Assembly (NCBI GenBank): GCA_963793845.1 | Contig: CAWCBG010000002.1 | Location: 868,001-932,000 of the forward strand | DNA: 64,000 nt | Source of the DNA: CAWCBG01 sp963793845 | GTDB lineage: Bacteria > Acidobacteriota > Terriglobia > Terriglobales > Acidobacteriaceae | Direction of reading: 5' to 3' | In this document: piece after piece, positions 12,015-20,829 of the stretch | Layout of the letters: each line of letters begins with the position of its first letter | How positions within the stretch are numbered: position 1 is the first letter of the stretch | Program-made: the position numbers and the translations under genes | Notes under the pieces: model-generated | Told to the model about the DNA's origin: nothing | Seen by the model: only the letters and a program-made list of their open reading frames with translations | Databases searched by the model: none

Positions 12015-12398
12015 TTACTCAGCTTCGTGAGTGCTCTCGATTCGTGCATCGCAAGTCTTGTTGTCCGATAGCAGAAGGTGGATTTTGTTCTTTTCGACCT
12101 TCGCAGGATAGTCGTGTCCCACTTCGACCTGCTTGCAGATCCCCCGCACGGTATAAACCATGGTGCCGATACGCAGCTCGGTTTCCCGCTGGGTAGCACC
12201 CGAATACGAGCCGTGCGACCATTGACCTGTTTGTGAATTGTAGGTGGAGGTTGTTCCTCCGGGCGTATGGTGCTTGGCGGTTCCCAGGACATGTGCGGTT
12301 TGCGTATAGTCGGCAGGGTTCTTGTCTGAAGCAAGCCCCATCCCTACGCTGATGAATAATGAGAATGCGACAACAAGCCCGACAAGTGATTTCCTCAT
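12015..12398 (-). CDS. Exported hypothetical protein
   Basis: A 127-residue protein from ATG 12398 with a good ribosome binding site (GGGGGAGT just before the ATG). A clear signal peptide (MRKSLVGLVVAFSLFISVGMGLAS, cleavage likely after the last Ala-Ser) is followed by a small soluble domain. That domain is rich in Thr, His and Gly around residues 35-65 and has a YTVRGICKQVEVGHDYPAKV core. Periplasmic or extracellular location is inferred. It resembles small exported proteins common in Acidobacteria, but no function can be named. A longer frame to 12461 lacks a start near a ribosome binding site. Confidence 0.65.
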   Translation of the reverse strand: MRKSLVGLVVAFSLFISVGMGLASDKNPADYTQTAHVLGTAKHHTPGGTTSTYNSQTGQWSHGSYSGATQRETELRIGTMVYTVRGICKQVEVGHDYPAKVEKNKIHLLLSDNKTCDARIESTHEAE

Positions 12399-12566
12399 AC
12401 TCCCCCAAGGTGAACAACGGTCGGAGTTTATCATGGAGGCCGGGTGCTGGTGCCCACTCATTTCTAATTTTGGAATGCGTGGGAGTCAGTGAAATCAGAC
12501 TCCTTCCCTTCCAATTCGGATACGGTATTATTCCCGCCGACTCCCCATCGTTGCGATTGATATTTC

Positions 12567-12930
12567 CTACGGGCGCGAGGCGGACTCCGCATTTTGATCG
12601 GTTGGCGCGAGCGCAATCAAGGCGACGCCGATCACCACGAGAACAGCCACCCCGATCAGTTCTCCGCGTGCGACCATGTTGCGCAAGTGCTTGTGTGCCC
12701 ATCAGTGCGGCGTGAGCGAAGCTGGACCACGCGGTGAAGGCGATTACACTGCGACTCGCCGGCGGATTGCGGATTGCCAGAAGCAAGAAAACTCCAAGCG
12801 TGACGTAAAGGCTGAGCATCATGGACAACGCAGGCTCTTGGCGCATAAATATCACCATGGGATAAACCAACATCACGAAGACAACTCCGACTAGCGCCAA
12901 CACGACCTTCAAAGCCAGCTCTCGATTCAT
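12567..12930 (-). pseudogene. DUF6632-like four-helix membrane protein, one frameshift
   Basis: From ATG 12930 the frame reads a small membrane protein (helices at about residues 8-28, 37-53 and 60-80, ending AAL MGTQAL). It then runs out of hydrophobic character at about residue 84. One base away another frame gives MVARGELIGVAVLVVIGVAL, the expected fourth helix, with a stop at 12567-12569. A one-base indel near 12671-12682 joins them into a ~120-residue DUF6632-type protein. The uncorrected frame instead runs on to 12019 in antisense-like, arginine-rich nonsense that overlaps the next gene. Function is unknown. Confidence 0.65.
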
Positions 12931-13007
12931 GTATGTCCTCCGGAATACCGTGCCTGGCGCCCACTCAAGCTTCCTTTGCTAGAGTGGGTGCTTTGCTTCG
13001 CACGGTC

Positions 13008-13394
13008 TCACTGTATCCGCTCATGGGTGAAGCGGTCGCGGCTGGCCCAATAAGGACACTGAGGACACTTCTGCCCCTCGGGGTAGTCGATCCCTTCCTC
13101 ATGCGGGCAGCCGATGATGCGATCGGTCATGATGGCGGAGCGCACTCCATGCTGCTGGATGAATTCCAGGATCTGCGCGTCGATGGCGGGGTCGAAGCGT
13201 ACGTCGCCCTCTTCGGAGAACCAGCGCTGCAAGAGATGGGGCTCATCGCCCTCGCGCAGAAAGATGGAGACGGCGACCTTGCTCGCTCGTTCAGCAGTCG
13301 GCCCGTATAAGGCTATGGTCGCGATCGGATAACCCCGAAATCCGCGCTTCGAAAGCTTGTGCAGGCGTGACGGCGGTCTTTTGATTCTCTTCAT
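13008..13394 (-). CDS. Conserved hypothetical protein with CPHEEGIDYPEGQKCPQCP motif
   Basis: A 128-residue cytosolic protein from ATG 13394. The N-terminus is very basic (MKRIKRPPSRLHKLSKRGFRGYP), followed by an alpha/beta segment (ATIALYGPTAERASKVAVSIF). Near the C-terminus, a pair of cysteine motifs (GCPHEEG and CPQCP) could bind zinc. It lies 32 bases after the DUF2442 gene on the same strand and is probably co-transcribed. A longer frame to 13430 exists but shows no better ribosome binding site. The motif order looks familiar from conserved hypotheticals in soil bacteria. No function can be stated. Confidence 0.7.
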   Translation of the reverse strand: MKRIKRPPSRLHKLSKRGFRGYPIATIALYGPTAERASKVAVSIFLREGDEPHLLQRWFSEEGDVRFDPAIDAQILEFIQQHGVRSAIMTDRIIGCPHEEGIDYPEGQKCPQCPYWASRDRFTHERIQ

Positions 13395-13426
13395 ACCGGA
13401 ATGAGACATCCACCCGACCTGGCGAG

Positions 13427-13675
13427 TCAAGGGGCGGGCTGATGCGGAGCTGGCGCTCCACGCAGCAATCCCTCGGTGCTGATGTCCTCGTCGATCTCCG
13501 GCCAGTGAATGCCGTAGCCACCTCCGGCGATCTTCCAGCTGCTGCGCTGTTCGGCAGTGGCGTGGAACAGCCTGGGATACCAGGCGAGCGGAACCGAGAT
13601 CGTGCGGCCGTCCTTCAGTCGCACGCTTAGCGAATCCTGATCGAACGACACATCCGCTACTCTTTCATCGGGCAT
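13427..13675 (-). CDS. DUF2442 domain protein
   Basis: The 82-residue protein matches the DUF2442 pattern: VSFDQDSLSVRLKDGRTISVPLAWYPRL, then a GIHWPEIDEDIS segment in which the WP..DEDIS motif is diagnostic. DUF2442 proteins are often linked with toxin-antitoxin modules or sit as small DNA-binding-like partners. No toxin partner is visible here. It precedes the CPHEEG protein in the same direction. The start at ATG 13675 is preceded by a weak purine-rich site. Confidence 0.8.
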   Translation of the reverse strand: MPDERVADVSFDQDSLSVRLKDGRTISVPLAWYPRLFHATAEQRSSWKIAGGGYGIHWPEIDEDISTEGLLRGAPAPHQPAP

Positions 13676-13799
13676 CGCAAAGTCCCGTGGGAACGTTATT
13701 TACTGAGGCAGGAACATGGTTCCTCTTCAAATTTACCGAAACGGCGGATTTTTACCAGACATATAATTAATCTCCGACTCCCTGTCGGAGGTACGAAGA

Positions 13800-14261
13800 A
13801 TGATTCTGTTCGAGAACGGCTGGCTCAAGCACGCTGTCAATCATCTGAAATCGGAGGCATTAGCCCGAGGGCTCATCAACAACGCGGCTGTGGCACTTGC
13901 CAGAAACCGTAGCGGCGACGGCCTTATGTTCTGGATTGAGGCTGCCCTGGGCGGCGCCGGCATTCTCAACGTCCTGAAAGGCCCTCATCAGCCAAAAGGC
14001 GTCTTTAACGAAGTGCTGCACCTGAGGATGCGTTTGTATGTCGAGGACAGTAAAAAAGGATCGCTCAAGTACGAAAACACTACCTTCGCGACTGATTTTC
14101 ATCTCTACACAACTATCCTGAACCCGGCGGCAGATCCTCAGGAGTACCAGCTTCAGCCGACGAAGTTGAGCTACAGAACGGCGTGGCATGACGCTAGTAA
14201 TGCCGGCTTCACTGAACTGGCTATAGTTGGCGCCCGTGTCCTCACCAATAATCTGAAGTAG
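13800..14261 (+). CDS. Hypothetical protein
   Basis: The gene encodes 153 residues and starts at ATG 13800, with GGAGG nine bases upstream. Composition is ordinary. There is a helical N-terminus (residues 1-45), a possible buried hydrophobic segment (LMFWIEAALGGAGILNVL, 42-59) and a beta-rich C-terminal half (KYENTTFATDFHLYTTIL). No motif identifies a family. It is divergent from the DUF2442 gene and followed by a long gene-free stretch, so it is a solitary gene. Its reality rests on the ribosome binding site and uninterrupted frame. Confidence 0.6.
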   Translation: MILFENGWLKHAVNHLKSEALARGLINNAAVALARNRSGDGLMFWIEAALGGAGILNVLKGPHQPKGVFNEVLHLRMRLYVEDSKKGSLKYENTTFATDFHLYTTILNPAADPQEYQLQPTKLSYRTAWHDASNAGFTELAIVGARVLTNNLK

Positions 14262-14980
14262 GCGGGGACCTCCCCTCTTGAACGAAATTGTGGTCCACAT
14301 TCGCACCGAGGACGCGAGAATCCGGCGTGCGCTATGAGCGCCGCCCCCGCAGTGTCCGATTCCTTGTCACACGCACCTGTGATCGTCGTACTTCCCTTGC
14401 GCCCCATCGCCGCACTATCACTGAACCTGAGGACGGAGTTGTTGTGTGTCTTCGGTGAGCGCACTTGGTCGTGCGCGCCACTTTTCGCTCTTTGACAGGT
14501 CAACTGTGAAGTGGCTCCGACGCTTGTGGGCCCTCGAACCGACTCGCAAGCGAACACGCCACTGCTAACGCTCTGGTAAACAGCTCCGGGCCGACATTTC
14601 CCAGAATGGAGCTGATGGCCCCGATTTCTGTGTCATAAGTCCCTGCGGCATAAGAATTTACCTATAAACCCCTGGGGCTCAAGATTTTGCCGGGAATTTT
14701 TCTCCAAGTTGTTGATTCCAGGGATTAGGAGGGGGGAGGGGGTGCTCGTTATCGGACATAGATTTCACCGATCCAATAGGACCGCCGATGCGCAGAGAAG
14801 ATTAGTAATCGGTTAATGATAGCAAGCGCCTTCAGCGGTCATTTATCTTGGCCTATGGCACCGGTCCTCACGGTGGAACGCAGAGCGACGACGAGCAAAG
14901 TGGGTGCTTAGAACCTCAGATGGCGAAACTCCCAGCGCGTCGGCCGGGCTCGCGGGTTCGTGTAATAATCGAAGATTCGC
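14262..14980. other. Gene-free region with G-rich tract and CAAGATTTTG repeat
   Basis: About 720 bases contain no convincing ORF. Two things stand out. One is a CCTATAAACCCC...CTCAAGATTTTG pair (14661-14689), matching the repeat cluster at 57328-57420. The other is a G-tract region (14721-14742) with four or more G-runs that could form a quadruplex. Transcription from here would lead into the ATPase gene at 14981. Confidence 0.45.
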
Positions 14981-15694
14981 ATGGCTTGGATGATTGAAGC
15001 AGAGGATGTCCGCAAGACCTACCGCATCGGAAAAGTCGATGTACAGGCATTGCGGGGCGTTTCGTTACAGGTCGAAGAAGGTGAGTTCGTCACTATTGTC
15101 GGGCCTTCCGGCAGCGGCAAGTCGACCTTGTTCTACATCCTGGGCGGCCTGACCCATGCCGACTCGGGACGCGTCCTGATCGGCGGAGTGGACTTCACTT
15201 CGCTCTCGGATGGCGAGCGCACCCGCATGCGCCGCTCGAAGATCGGCTTCGTCTTCCAGAAATTCAACTTGCTGCCGACCTTGACCGCACAGGGCAATAT
15301 CGACATCGCGCGCGACATCGCCGGACTTCCCGACGGACCCGAGAGCCGCGAACACATTCAGCGTATCGTGCAGCTGCTGGGGGTCGACAAGCGCCTCGAC
15401 CATCGGCCCTCGGAGATGAGCGGCGGCGAGCAACAGCGCGTTGCACTGGCCCGCGCGCTGGTCAACAAGCCGGCCATCGTGCTGGCCGATGAGCCTACCG
15501 GCAACCTGGATTCGCAGAACTCGGAGATCGTGTTGAAGATGCTGCGGCAGTCAAATCAGGAGCTTGGTCAGACCGTTCTGATGATCACGCATAATCCTGA
15601 AGCGGCCGAATATGGCGACCGCATCGTCCACATGCGCGACGGATCAGTCGTTCCGCCCGAGCTCGATCCGCAGTGGAGCCACACTCATGACTGA
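14981..15694 (+). CDS. LolD/MacB-family ABC transporter ATP-binding protein
   Basis: 237 residues with a complete nucleotide-binding domain: Walker A GPSGSGKS (41-48), Q-loop near FVFQKFN (90-96), signature MSGGEQQ (146-152), Walker B IVLADEP (166-172) and switch His in ITHN (204). The sequence belongs to the MacB/LolD/FtsE-like class, which drives lipoprotein release or peptide/drug extrusion without translocating through its own membrane domain. No permease gene is adjacent on either side, so the partner must be elsewhere. The start at ATG 14981 matches the family N-terminus. Confidence 0.9.
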   Translation: MAWMIEAEDVRKTYRIGKVDVQALRGVSLQVEEGEFVTIVGPSGSGKSTLFYILGGLTHADSGRVLIGGVDFTSLSDGERTRMRRSKIGFVFQKFNLLPTLTAQGNIDIARDIAGLPDGPESREHIQRIVQLLGVDKRLDHRPSEMSGGEQQRVALARALVNKPAIVLADEPTGNLDSQNSEIVLKMLRQSNQELGQTVLMITHNPEAAEYGDRIVHMRDGSVVPPELDPQWSHTHD

Positions 15695-15779
15695 AGTTGC
15701 CTACGCCGATCCCGCCGCGCAAAGGCGCATCCATTTAAGGAACAACCCCGGGCGGCGAACGGCGGTGGTCACCAAGAAG

Positions 15780-15959
15780 TCACTTCAGGGACTCGAGCTG
15801 CTGTATCACGGACGAAATTATGGCAGCCGGAAATTGCAAGTTGTTGTCCATGTCGTCGGCCTCGAAAATCGTGATCGTGCCATCTTCGGATTTGACGATT
15901 TCGAGGACCGGCACTCCCGCCGAGTCGCAAACGGTTCTGGTCTGCTTTTCTGTAGTCAT
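15780..15959 (-). CDS. Small protein, 59 residues, unknown
   Basis: A short gene from ATG 15959 with a strong ribosome binding site (GGGAGGAGCC immediately upstream). The protein (MTTEKQTRTVCDSAGVPVLE..., ending IISSVIQQLESLK) is acidic, with two possible beta strands around a DGTITIFEADD turn and a C-terminal helix. It lies between the LolD-like ATPase and the membrane protein gene, on the opposite strand to both. No family is recognised. Codon-level plausibility and the ribosome binding site are the evidence. Its length falls below usual gene-calling cut-offs. Confidence 0.6.
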   Translation of the reverse strand: MTTEKQTRTVCDSAGVPVLEIVKSEDGTITIFEADDMDNNLQFPAAIISSVIQQLESLK

Positions 15960-16055
15960 GGCTCCTCCCTGTCTTTTCCGTGCAAAGAAGAGTTGACACC
16001 GCTAACAGTGATTCGGCAAGCGCGCCTTACCCTCGGCGTCGTAGAATCGTGAAAT

Positions 16056-16499
16056 ATGGATTTCACAACCTCAGGGGCGCCTGGGCCTCCGGGAAAATTG
16101 GGCGGTGAGAGATTGAGCTTGGGGGCAACTGGCGGAACCCTGTCCGGCGGACCGACGGTGTCGTTTTTCGCCGACTTGCCCAACCCGCATAGTGTGCGGG
16201 AAGACGCGGGCCCAGTGCTGGTGATGCCCCCGAAAGAAACCGGGCGGCGTCGAGGCGTTTGGGCGCAGCGTGTCTGGCTCCTGGTTTTTGTGCTCTTCTG
16301 TCTTGAGGTTGGCATCATTCTGACGTGGTGTCCCTGGACCAAGCTCTGGAACGAGAACTCGATCCTGCTATCGTATCCCCGGCTGAGGGACTTCCTGATG
16401 CTGGGCTTCGTGCGGGGCGTCATCAGCGGGCTAGGCTTGATTAACATCTGGATGGGCATTTCGGAGGCGATCCGCTATCGCGAAGGCCAGGACTCCTAG
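16056..16499 (+). CDS. Membrane protein, two predicted helices
   Basis: 147 residues. The first ~70 are Gly/Pro-rich and probably disordered. They are followed by a basic stretch and two hydrophobic segments (WLLVFVLFCLEVGIILTW, about 73-90; DFLMLGFVRGVISGLGLINIW, about 112-132). The short loop between them has two tryptophans. The polar start may not be translated: ATG at the MPPKETG position (about residue 57) would give a compact two-helix protein. No domain is recognised. The next gene (LOG family) is 75 bases downstream in the same direction. Confidence 0.6.
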   Translation: MDFTTSGAPGPPGKLGGERLSLGATGGTLSGGPTVSFFADLPNPHSVREDAGPVLVMPPKETGRRRGVWAQRVWLLVFVLFCLEVGIILTWCPWTKLWNENSILLSYPRLRDFLMLGFVRGVISGLGLINIWMGISEAIRYREGQDS

Positions 16500-16574
16500 C
16501 CTGCCGATTGGAGCTTGGCCACCTGCTAACCATCTCTTGATCCCCGTTTCATCTGGTGATGATAGATAAAATTC

Positions 16575-17468
16575 ATGACCGATCCTAAAGACGATCAACC
16601 CAAATTCACTCGCGCTCCTCTGGCCTACGAAAACACTAAGTTTCTCAATTCTCCTGATGGACGCATCCTGCGCATTCTTTCGGAGTATCAGGAGCCGCTG
16701 TCCCGTTTTCGCCGCGACCGCATTCAGGACACCATTGTCTTCTTTGGCTCAGCTCGCTTCCACAGCCGTTCCGAAGCGGAAGAGACGTTGCAGTTGCTGG
16801 AGAGGCCCGGCTCTGCTACCCCAGCTCCGGAGGAAGAACAGCAGCGCATTCGCCGCGCCAAGGCTGATGTGGAAATGGCCCGCTATTACGAAGATGCCCG
16901 CAAACTGGCATTCAAGATAACTTCCTGGGCTAAAGATCTCAATCAGTCGCGACACCGGTTCGTGGTTTGCACCGGTGGAGGGCCGGGCATCATGGAGGCC
17001 GCCAACCGCGGCGCATCGGAAGCCGGCGGCGTAACCGTCGGACTGAATATTCATCTGCCGTTCGAGCAGATGCCCAACCCCTACATCACGCCGGATCTTA
17101 ATTTCGAATTCCACTACTTTTTCATGCGCAAACTTTGGTTCGCTTATCTGGCCAAGGGGTTGGTGGTGTTCCCCGGGGGCTTCGGCACCTTCGACGAACT
17201 GTTCGAACTGCTAACCCTCTCGCAGACCGATAAGTTGGCCAAGCGCATGTGCGTGATTATTTATGGCAAAGAATATTGGGATAGGGTGATCAACTTTCAG
17301 GCACTGGTGGACGCAGGAACCATCTCACCCAAGGATCTTCAGTTGTTCCATTGGGCCAGCACGCCGGATGAGGCTTTCGAATGCCTGAAGGCAGACCTTA
17401 CTGAGCATCACCTGGTGCCCAGGAATTTGCACGACAAAGGACCCGATATTGCGAAGACGAGGCCATAA
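16575..17468 (+). CDS. LOG-family (TIGR00730) nucleotide phosphoribohydrolase-like protein
   Basis: 297 residues with a central Rossmann domain. The two family signatures are present: GGGPGIMEAANRG (134-146) and PGGFGTFDELFE (200-211), which form the nucleotide and catalytic site of LOG/lysine-decarboxylase-like proteins. Such enzymes hydrolyse the N-glycosidic bond of nucleoside 5'-monophosphates. The cytokinin-activating activity known in plants cannot be assumed here. The N-terminal 110 residues are longer than in minimal LOG proteins and resemble the long bacterial variants. It is cytosolic and monocistronic or co-transcribed with the preceding membrane gene. Confidence 0.88.
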   Translation: MTDPKDDQPKFTRAPLAYENTKFLNSPDGRILRILSEYQEPLSRFRRDRIQDTIVFFGSARFHSRSEAEETLQLLERPGSATPAPEEEQQRIRRAKADVEMARYYEDARKLAFKITSWAKDLNQSRHRFVVCTGGGPGIMEAANRGASEAGGVTVGLNIHLPFEQMPNPYITPDLNFEFHYFFMRKLWFAYLAKGLVVFPGGFGTFDELFELLTLSQTDKLAKRMCVIIYGKEYWDRVINFQALVDAGTISPKDLQLFHWASTPDEAFECLKADLTEHHLVPRNLHDKGPDIAKTRP

Positions 17469-17764
17469 AGGCAGTGGTCAGTGGATCGAAAATCCTGGTT
17501 GCTGCAGACTTGCTATCCAGCATCCACTAGCCTGACTTGCGAGCCATGGTTCCTGCATCTTGAGGGCATCATCCTCGCTTGTGAGCCTGGGGCAGCCAGA
17601 TCATTTGCCGCGATGAAGGCATCGTCATGGAGCCACTTTTGGGCCTTTAGGTTGGCGTCAGCTTTTGGGCGGGACTTACACATTTCTCACAGACAAACCT
17701 CCGGAGTCATGGAATAATGGCGGACTCGCACTAATTCATCTCAAGACGGTACACTGTTTCCCGC

Positions 17765-18766
17765 ATGAGCCTTGCACTGGAAGTTGCCGGACGTAGCGAT
17801 GTTGGTCGAGTGCGTCCGCACAACGAAGACAACTTCGGTTACGACGCGCAGTTGGGCATTTTCGTGGTCTGTGACGGCATGGGGGGGCACGCCGCAGGCG
17901 AGGTGGCGAGCCAGATTGCCGTAGATACCATCGTTGGCTATTTCCGCGATCAAAAGTCGGCGTCATCCGCCGACGAAGCTCTTGCCGATGCTCCGGTCGG
18001 CGCCCGCATGCTGGCTGAGGCGGTGAAGAAAGCCAATGACACGATCCTCCGCTATGCCACGGAGAACGAGAGCGCTTCCGGAATGGGCACCACGCTGGTG
18101 GCGGTCAGGTACTCCGACGGCAAGTTCAGCATCGCGCACGTAGGTGACAGCCGGATTTATCTCTATCGCGACCGGGAATTGCTGCAACTCACGGAAGACC
18201 ATTCCCTGGTCATGGAACAGGTGCGCCGAGGCATGTTGACGGTCGAAGAGGCCAAGCATTCTTCGGCACAAAACATCATCACGCGAGCGCTGGGCACGGA
18301 CGAAGCTACCCTGCCCGACTTGGGGGAATTTCCGGCGCAACCTGGCGACACTCTGTTGATGACCACCGATGGCATCCTGCGCCACGTCGCCGATGAGGAA
18401 ATCCGCGAAATTCTGCAGCAATCAGCTCCGCTCGATACCGTTTGCGAGATGCTGATTGCGTCCGCCAATGAGGCGGGAGGCAGCGATAATCTGACGTGTG
18501 TGCTGATCCGCGTAGTGGATAGCGGGGTCCCGGCAGAGGCGGAAGCGGTCGCGGAACAGGACCTGGAGGAGACATCGCGCTCCTTGCTGACTCCCTCAAT
18601 CCGAATTACTGCTAAGCCTGACGAATCGGTGACGCCGGCCGGCGGGGTGCAACGCCCCGAGGTCCTCAAGGCCGATACGCCTCCGGAAAGCGCGCCGCGG
18701 GCAGCATCTGACAAGGATTCGTTTAGCCTTACCGGAGACACTCCTGAACCGCCTCCGGAGCCCTAG
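17765..18766 (+). CDS. PP2C-type serine/threonine protein phosphatase
   Basis: The N-terminal ~240 residues form a PPM/PP2C phosphatase. Metal-binding aspartates appear in HNEDNFGY (19-26) and CDGMGGHAAGE (36-46), followed by SGMGTTLV, GDSRIYLYR, a DGI segment and SDNLTCVL. This Stp1/PrpC class removes phosphate from Ser/Thr-phosphorylated proteins and normally balances Hanks-type kinases; no kinase gene is nearby. The last ~90 residues are Pro/Glu/Ser-rich and probably disordered, which is longer than in the standard enzyme. The start ATG 17765 fits the family N-terminus. Confidence 0.93.
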   Translation: MSLALEVAGRSDVGRVRPHNEDNFGYDAQLGIFVVCDGMGGHAAGEVASQIAVDTIVGYFRDQKSASSADEALADAPVGARMLAEAVKKANDTILRYATENESASGMGTTLVAVRYSDGKFSIAHVGDSRIYLYRDRELLQLTEDHSLVMEQVRRGMLTVEEAKHSSAQNIITRALGTDEATLPDLGEFPAQPGDTLLMTTDGILRHVADEEIREILQQSAPLDTVCEMLIASANEAGGSDNLTCVLIRVVDSGVPAEAEAVAEQDLEETSRSLLTPSIRITAKPDESVTPAGGVQRPEVLKADTPPESAPRAASDKDSFSLTGDTPEPPPEP

Positions 18767-18833
18767 CAAACTGGGGAGAGCTTAGCATCCAGTATCTCAA
18801 GAGCTGAGGGCTTCGAGTATTTACATTGGGGGG

Positions 18834-20336
18834 CTACCGCCCCAGCCAGTCCTTTGAGGAGCGAACCACCGCGGTCTGTTTTCCGAAATAACACAGGACA
18901 TAGGAAATGTAGTCCGAACCCGCGGAGCTCGCACTATAGGTGCCGGGTTCTGCTTGCGCACCCAGGATCAGGCCATGATCAGGAGGTAGCAGGAACTCCA
19001 TCGCCGAGCTGCCCGGTCGAAAGCCGGATTGGAAGTTCTCTTCCGTCCCCCGACGCAAGGCACCGTAGATGCGGTAGGTGTCAACCAGTTCCCCAATATG
19101 CCATCCCATGATCACCGCCGCAGATAGCAAGACGGGCGCCGCTGCGTTAAGAATTCCAACGCGGAAACGCGTCCTATCGAGCGGCCTCCCGGAAAGCGCG
19201 ACGATACCGATACCTGCGGCGCTCATCACCATCCAGCATCGCCGCAGGGCCTCATGACGGGCGCAGCAGACTGCGCCAAAATGCAGTTCCGCGGCAGCGA
19301 CGATACAAATCGATGCCATCAGCAATGCGGCCACCACCACCATTACCTGGCGCGAGACGAGTTTTGGTAGTGGCCCGAAGCGCCGCCAGCATAACCCTGC
19401 ACCCAACGCCAGTATTACCATTGCGGGCAGGCGAGGACCGAGGCCGAACCATGAATGGGAATGCATCGTCAGGCCAAGGCCTTCTCTCGCCAGTTCATGG
19501 ACTCCGGCGACCAGGCTCGGGAGGGGACGACCAAATGCGCTCGACACCGTACCTGCCGGTCTTTCCTGGACGTGAAAACGATTGAGTTGCACCCAAGTCA
19601 ACACGGACGAAGAGACTACGGCAGGAGCTAGCCACCATACCACCAGGCTGTCACTGCTCCCCCTCTCTCTTCTGCGAAGTGCAGTTGCGGCGAGTAGAAC
19701 GGCCTGAACCACCGCGTAGGCAAGGACGAAGGTTGCTCCCGCCTCGCTGCTGCAAGCGGCTATCAGCAGGCAGAAGCCGCATAGGCGTCGTCCGCTCCGG
19801 GCTTGGAGACGTCCTCGAGCGACCTGCAGAAACAGCAACAGGGTTGCCGAGAGAGTTGGTAGGTAAGCCGCGGCCCCAGCCGGCCAGTAGAACACTTCCA
19901 TCAGATGGCCGCCGGTAAGGAAGCATGCCATAAGCGCCAGGGCTACCAACAAATTTGGCGAAGCGCTGTCCTTGCCGGCCTGACGGTCCTGCCAGAAAGT
20001 TATTAATCCGGCTGCCAGAAACCCTGCCCATAGGATTGCGAGGAACGGAACTATCAATGGCTGATGCGAGCGATTGACCAGCCATCCGTAGCCGAAGAAG
20101 ACCAGTTCCGACAGGGGACGAGGACTCCATCGTAGTCGCTCTGCGACCGCGCGCCACCCGTGTTGCGCTACTCTCCAGAAATCGTCGTACTCGTCGGCCT
20201 GCCATTGACCCAAGCCGATGAGACCCAGATATGACATCACGACGGCGGCCAGATACAAACCACCCAGCATGTTAGCGATGCCCACCCATCGAGGAGAGCT
20301 TGAGCCAACACCTTCTGCCTGCTCAACGAATGCCAT
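18834..20336 (-). CDS. Polytopic membrane protein, glycosyltransferase-like (DUF6056-type)
   Basis: 500 residues with roughly ten hydrophobic segments distributed along the chain. A luminal-type acidic motif after the first helix (WQADEYDDFWRVAQHGW, about 45-61) is followed by WSPRPLSE. This order is seen in DUF6056 and other GT-C-like membrane proteins, which transfer sugars from lipid carriers or are uncharacterised relatives. It stands alone between a PP2C gene and a divergent GcvH-like gene, with no other polysaccharide genes adjacent. Catalysis is therefore uncertain. Confidence 0.65.
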   Translation of the reverse strand: MAFVEQAEGVGSSSPRWVGIANMLGGLYLAAVVMSYLGLIGLGQWQADEYDDFWRVAQHGWRAVAERLRWSPRPLSELVFFGYGWLVNRSHQPLIVPFLAILWAGFLAAGLITFWQDRQAGKDSASPNLLVALALMACFLTGGHLMEVFYWPAGAAAYLPTLSATLLLFLQVARGRLQARSGRRLCGFCLLIAACSSEAGATFVLAYAVVQAVLLAATALRRRERGSSDSLVVWWLAPAVVSSSVLTWVQLNRFHVQERPAGTVSSAFGRPLPSLVAGVHELAREGLGLTMHSHSWFGLGPRLPAMVILALGAGLCWRRFGPLPKLVSRQVMVVVAALLMASICIVAAAELHFGAVCCARHEALRRCWMVMSAAGIGIVALSGRPLDRTRFRVGILNAAAPVLLSAAVIMGWHIGELVDTYRIYGALRRGTEENFQSGFRPGSSAMEFLLPPDHGLILGAQAEPGTYSASSAGSDYISYVLCYFGKQTAVVRSSKDWLGR

Positions 20337-20427
20337 ATGGAATAGAGATGTTCCAGCGCGGGATTAGTCTAACCCCTGATCGGATAGAAGCCTTGTGATT
20401 GGTCGTAACCCGCCGCCATGCCGCCTC

Positions 20428-20463
20428 AATATTTTCGGGAACCCGAAAATATTTCTTCTTTTT
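20428..20463 (+). terminator. Strong orphan hairpin with U-run
   Basis: A perfect 12-bp stem (20428-20439 with 20442-20453; AATATTTTCGGG/CCCGAAAATATT) is followed by TCTTCTTTTT. It looks like an intrinsic terminator on the plus strand, yet no plus-strand gene lies directly upstream. It sits in the 490-base gap between divergent genes; nothing else in that gap is recognisable. It could end a small RNA or act as a leader attenuator for the gene at 20830. Confidence 0.5.
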
Positions 20464-20829
20464 GGAGACTTGGTTCCGGCCGAAGGATTAGTCGGTGTTG
20501 CAACCCTCATCAGTCGATGATGCGATTCACAACACCTCATCTTGCTAAGTATAAGTGACTGATTCGCCGTGCAAAGCCTCGCCTCGCGCTCAAAAATTCC
20601 ACAGCGGCACTCAGATCGTGGCGGAGGAATGCAACAAATCTCCTCGTGGCATTTTGCAACCCTTGATAGCTGACAATTGCAACGGTCCATCGTAACTGCA
20701 TCAAATCGCAGCGCTTGTTCGCATACTGGGCATCGAGAATCGGGAACTGCTCCTTTGGCCTCCCATGTGCTTCATAGAAAAGTGAAAGGCGCAGTGAGTA
20801 AGGCGCAAAGAAAATACAGGAGGCGGGTC

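Noticed and set aside
12019..12930. A 303-residue minus-strand frame
   Set aside because: Its first ~84 residues are a real membrane protein, but the rest is arginine-rich nonsense that overlaps an exported-protein gene; a one-base shift restores a proper end at 12567.
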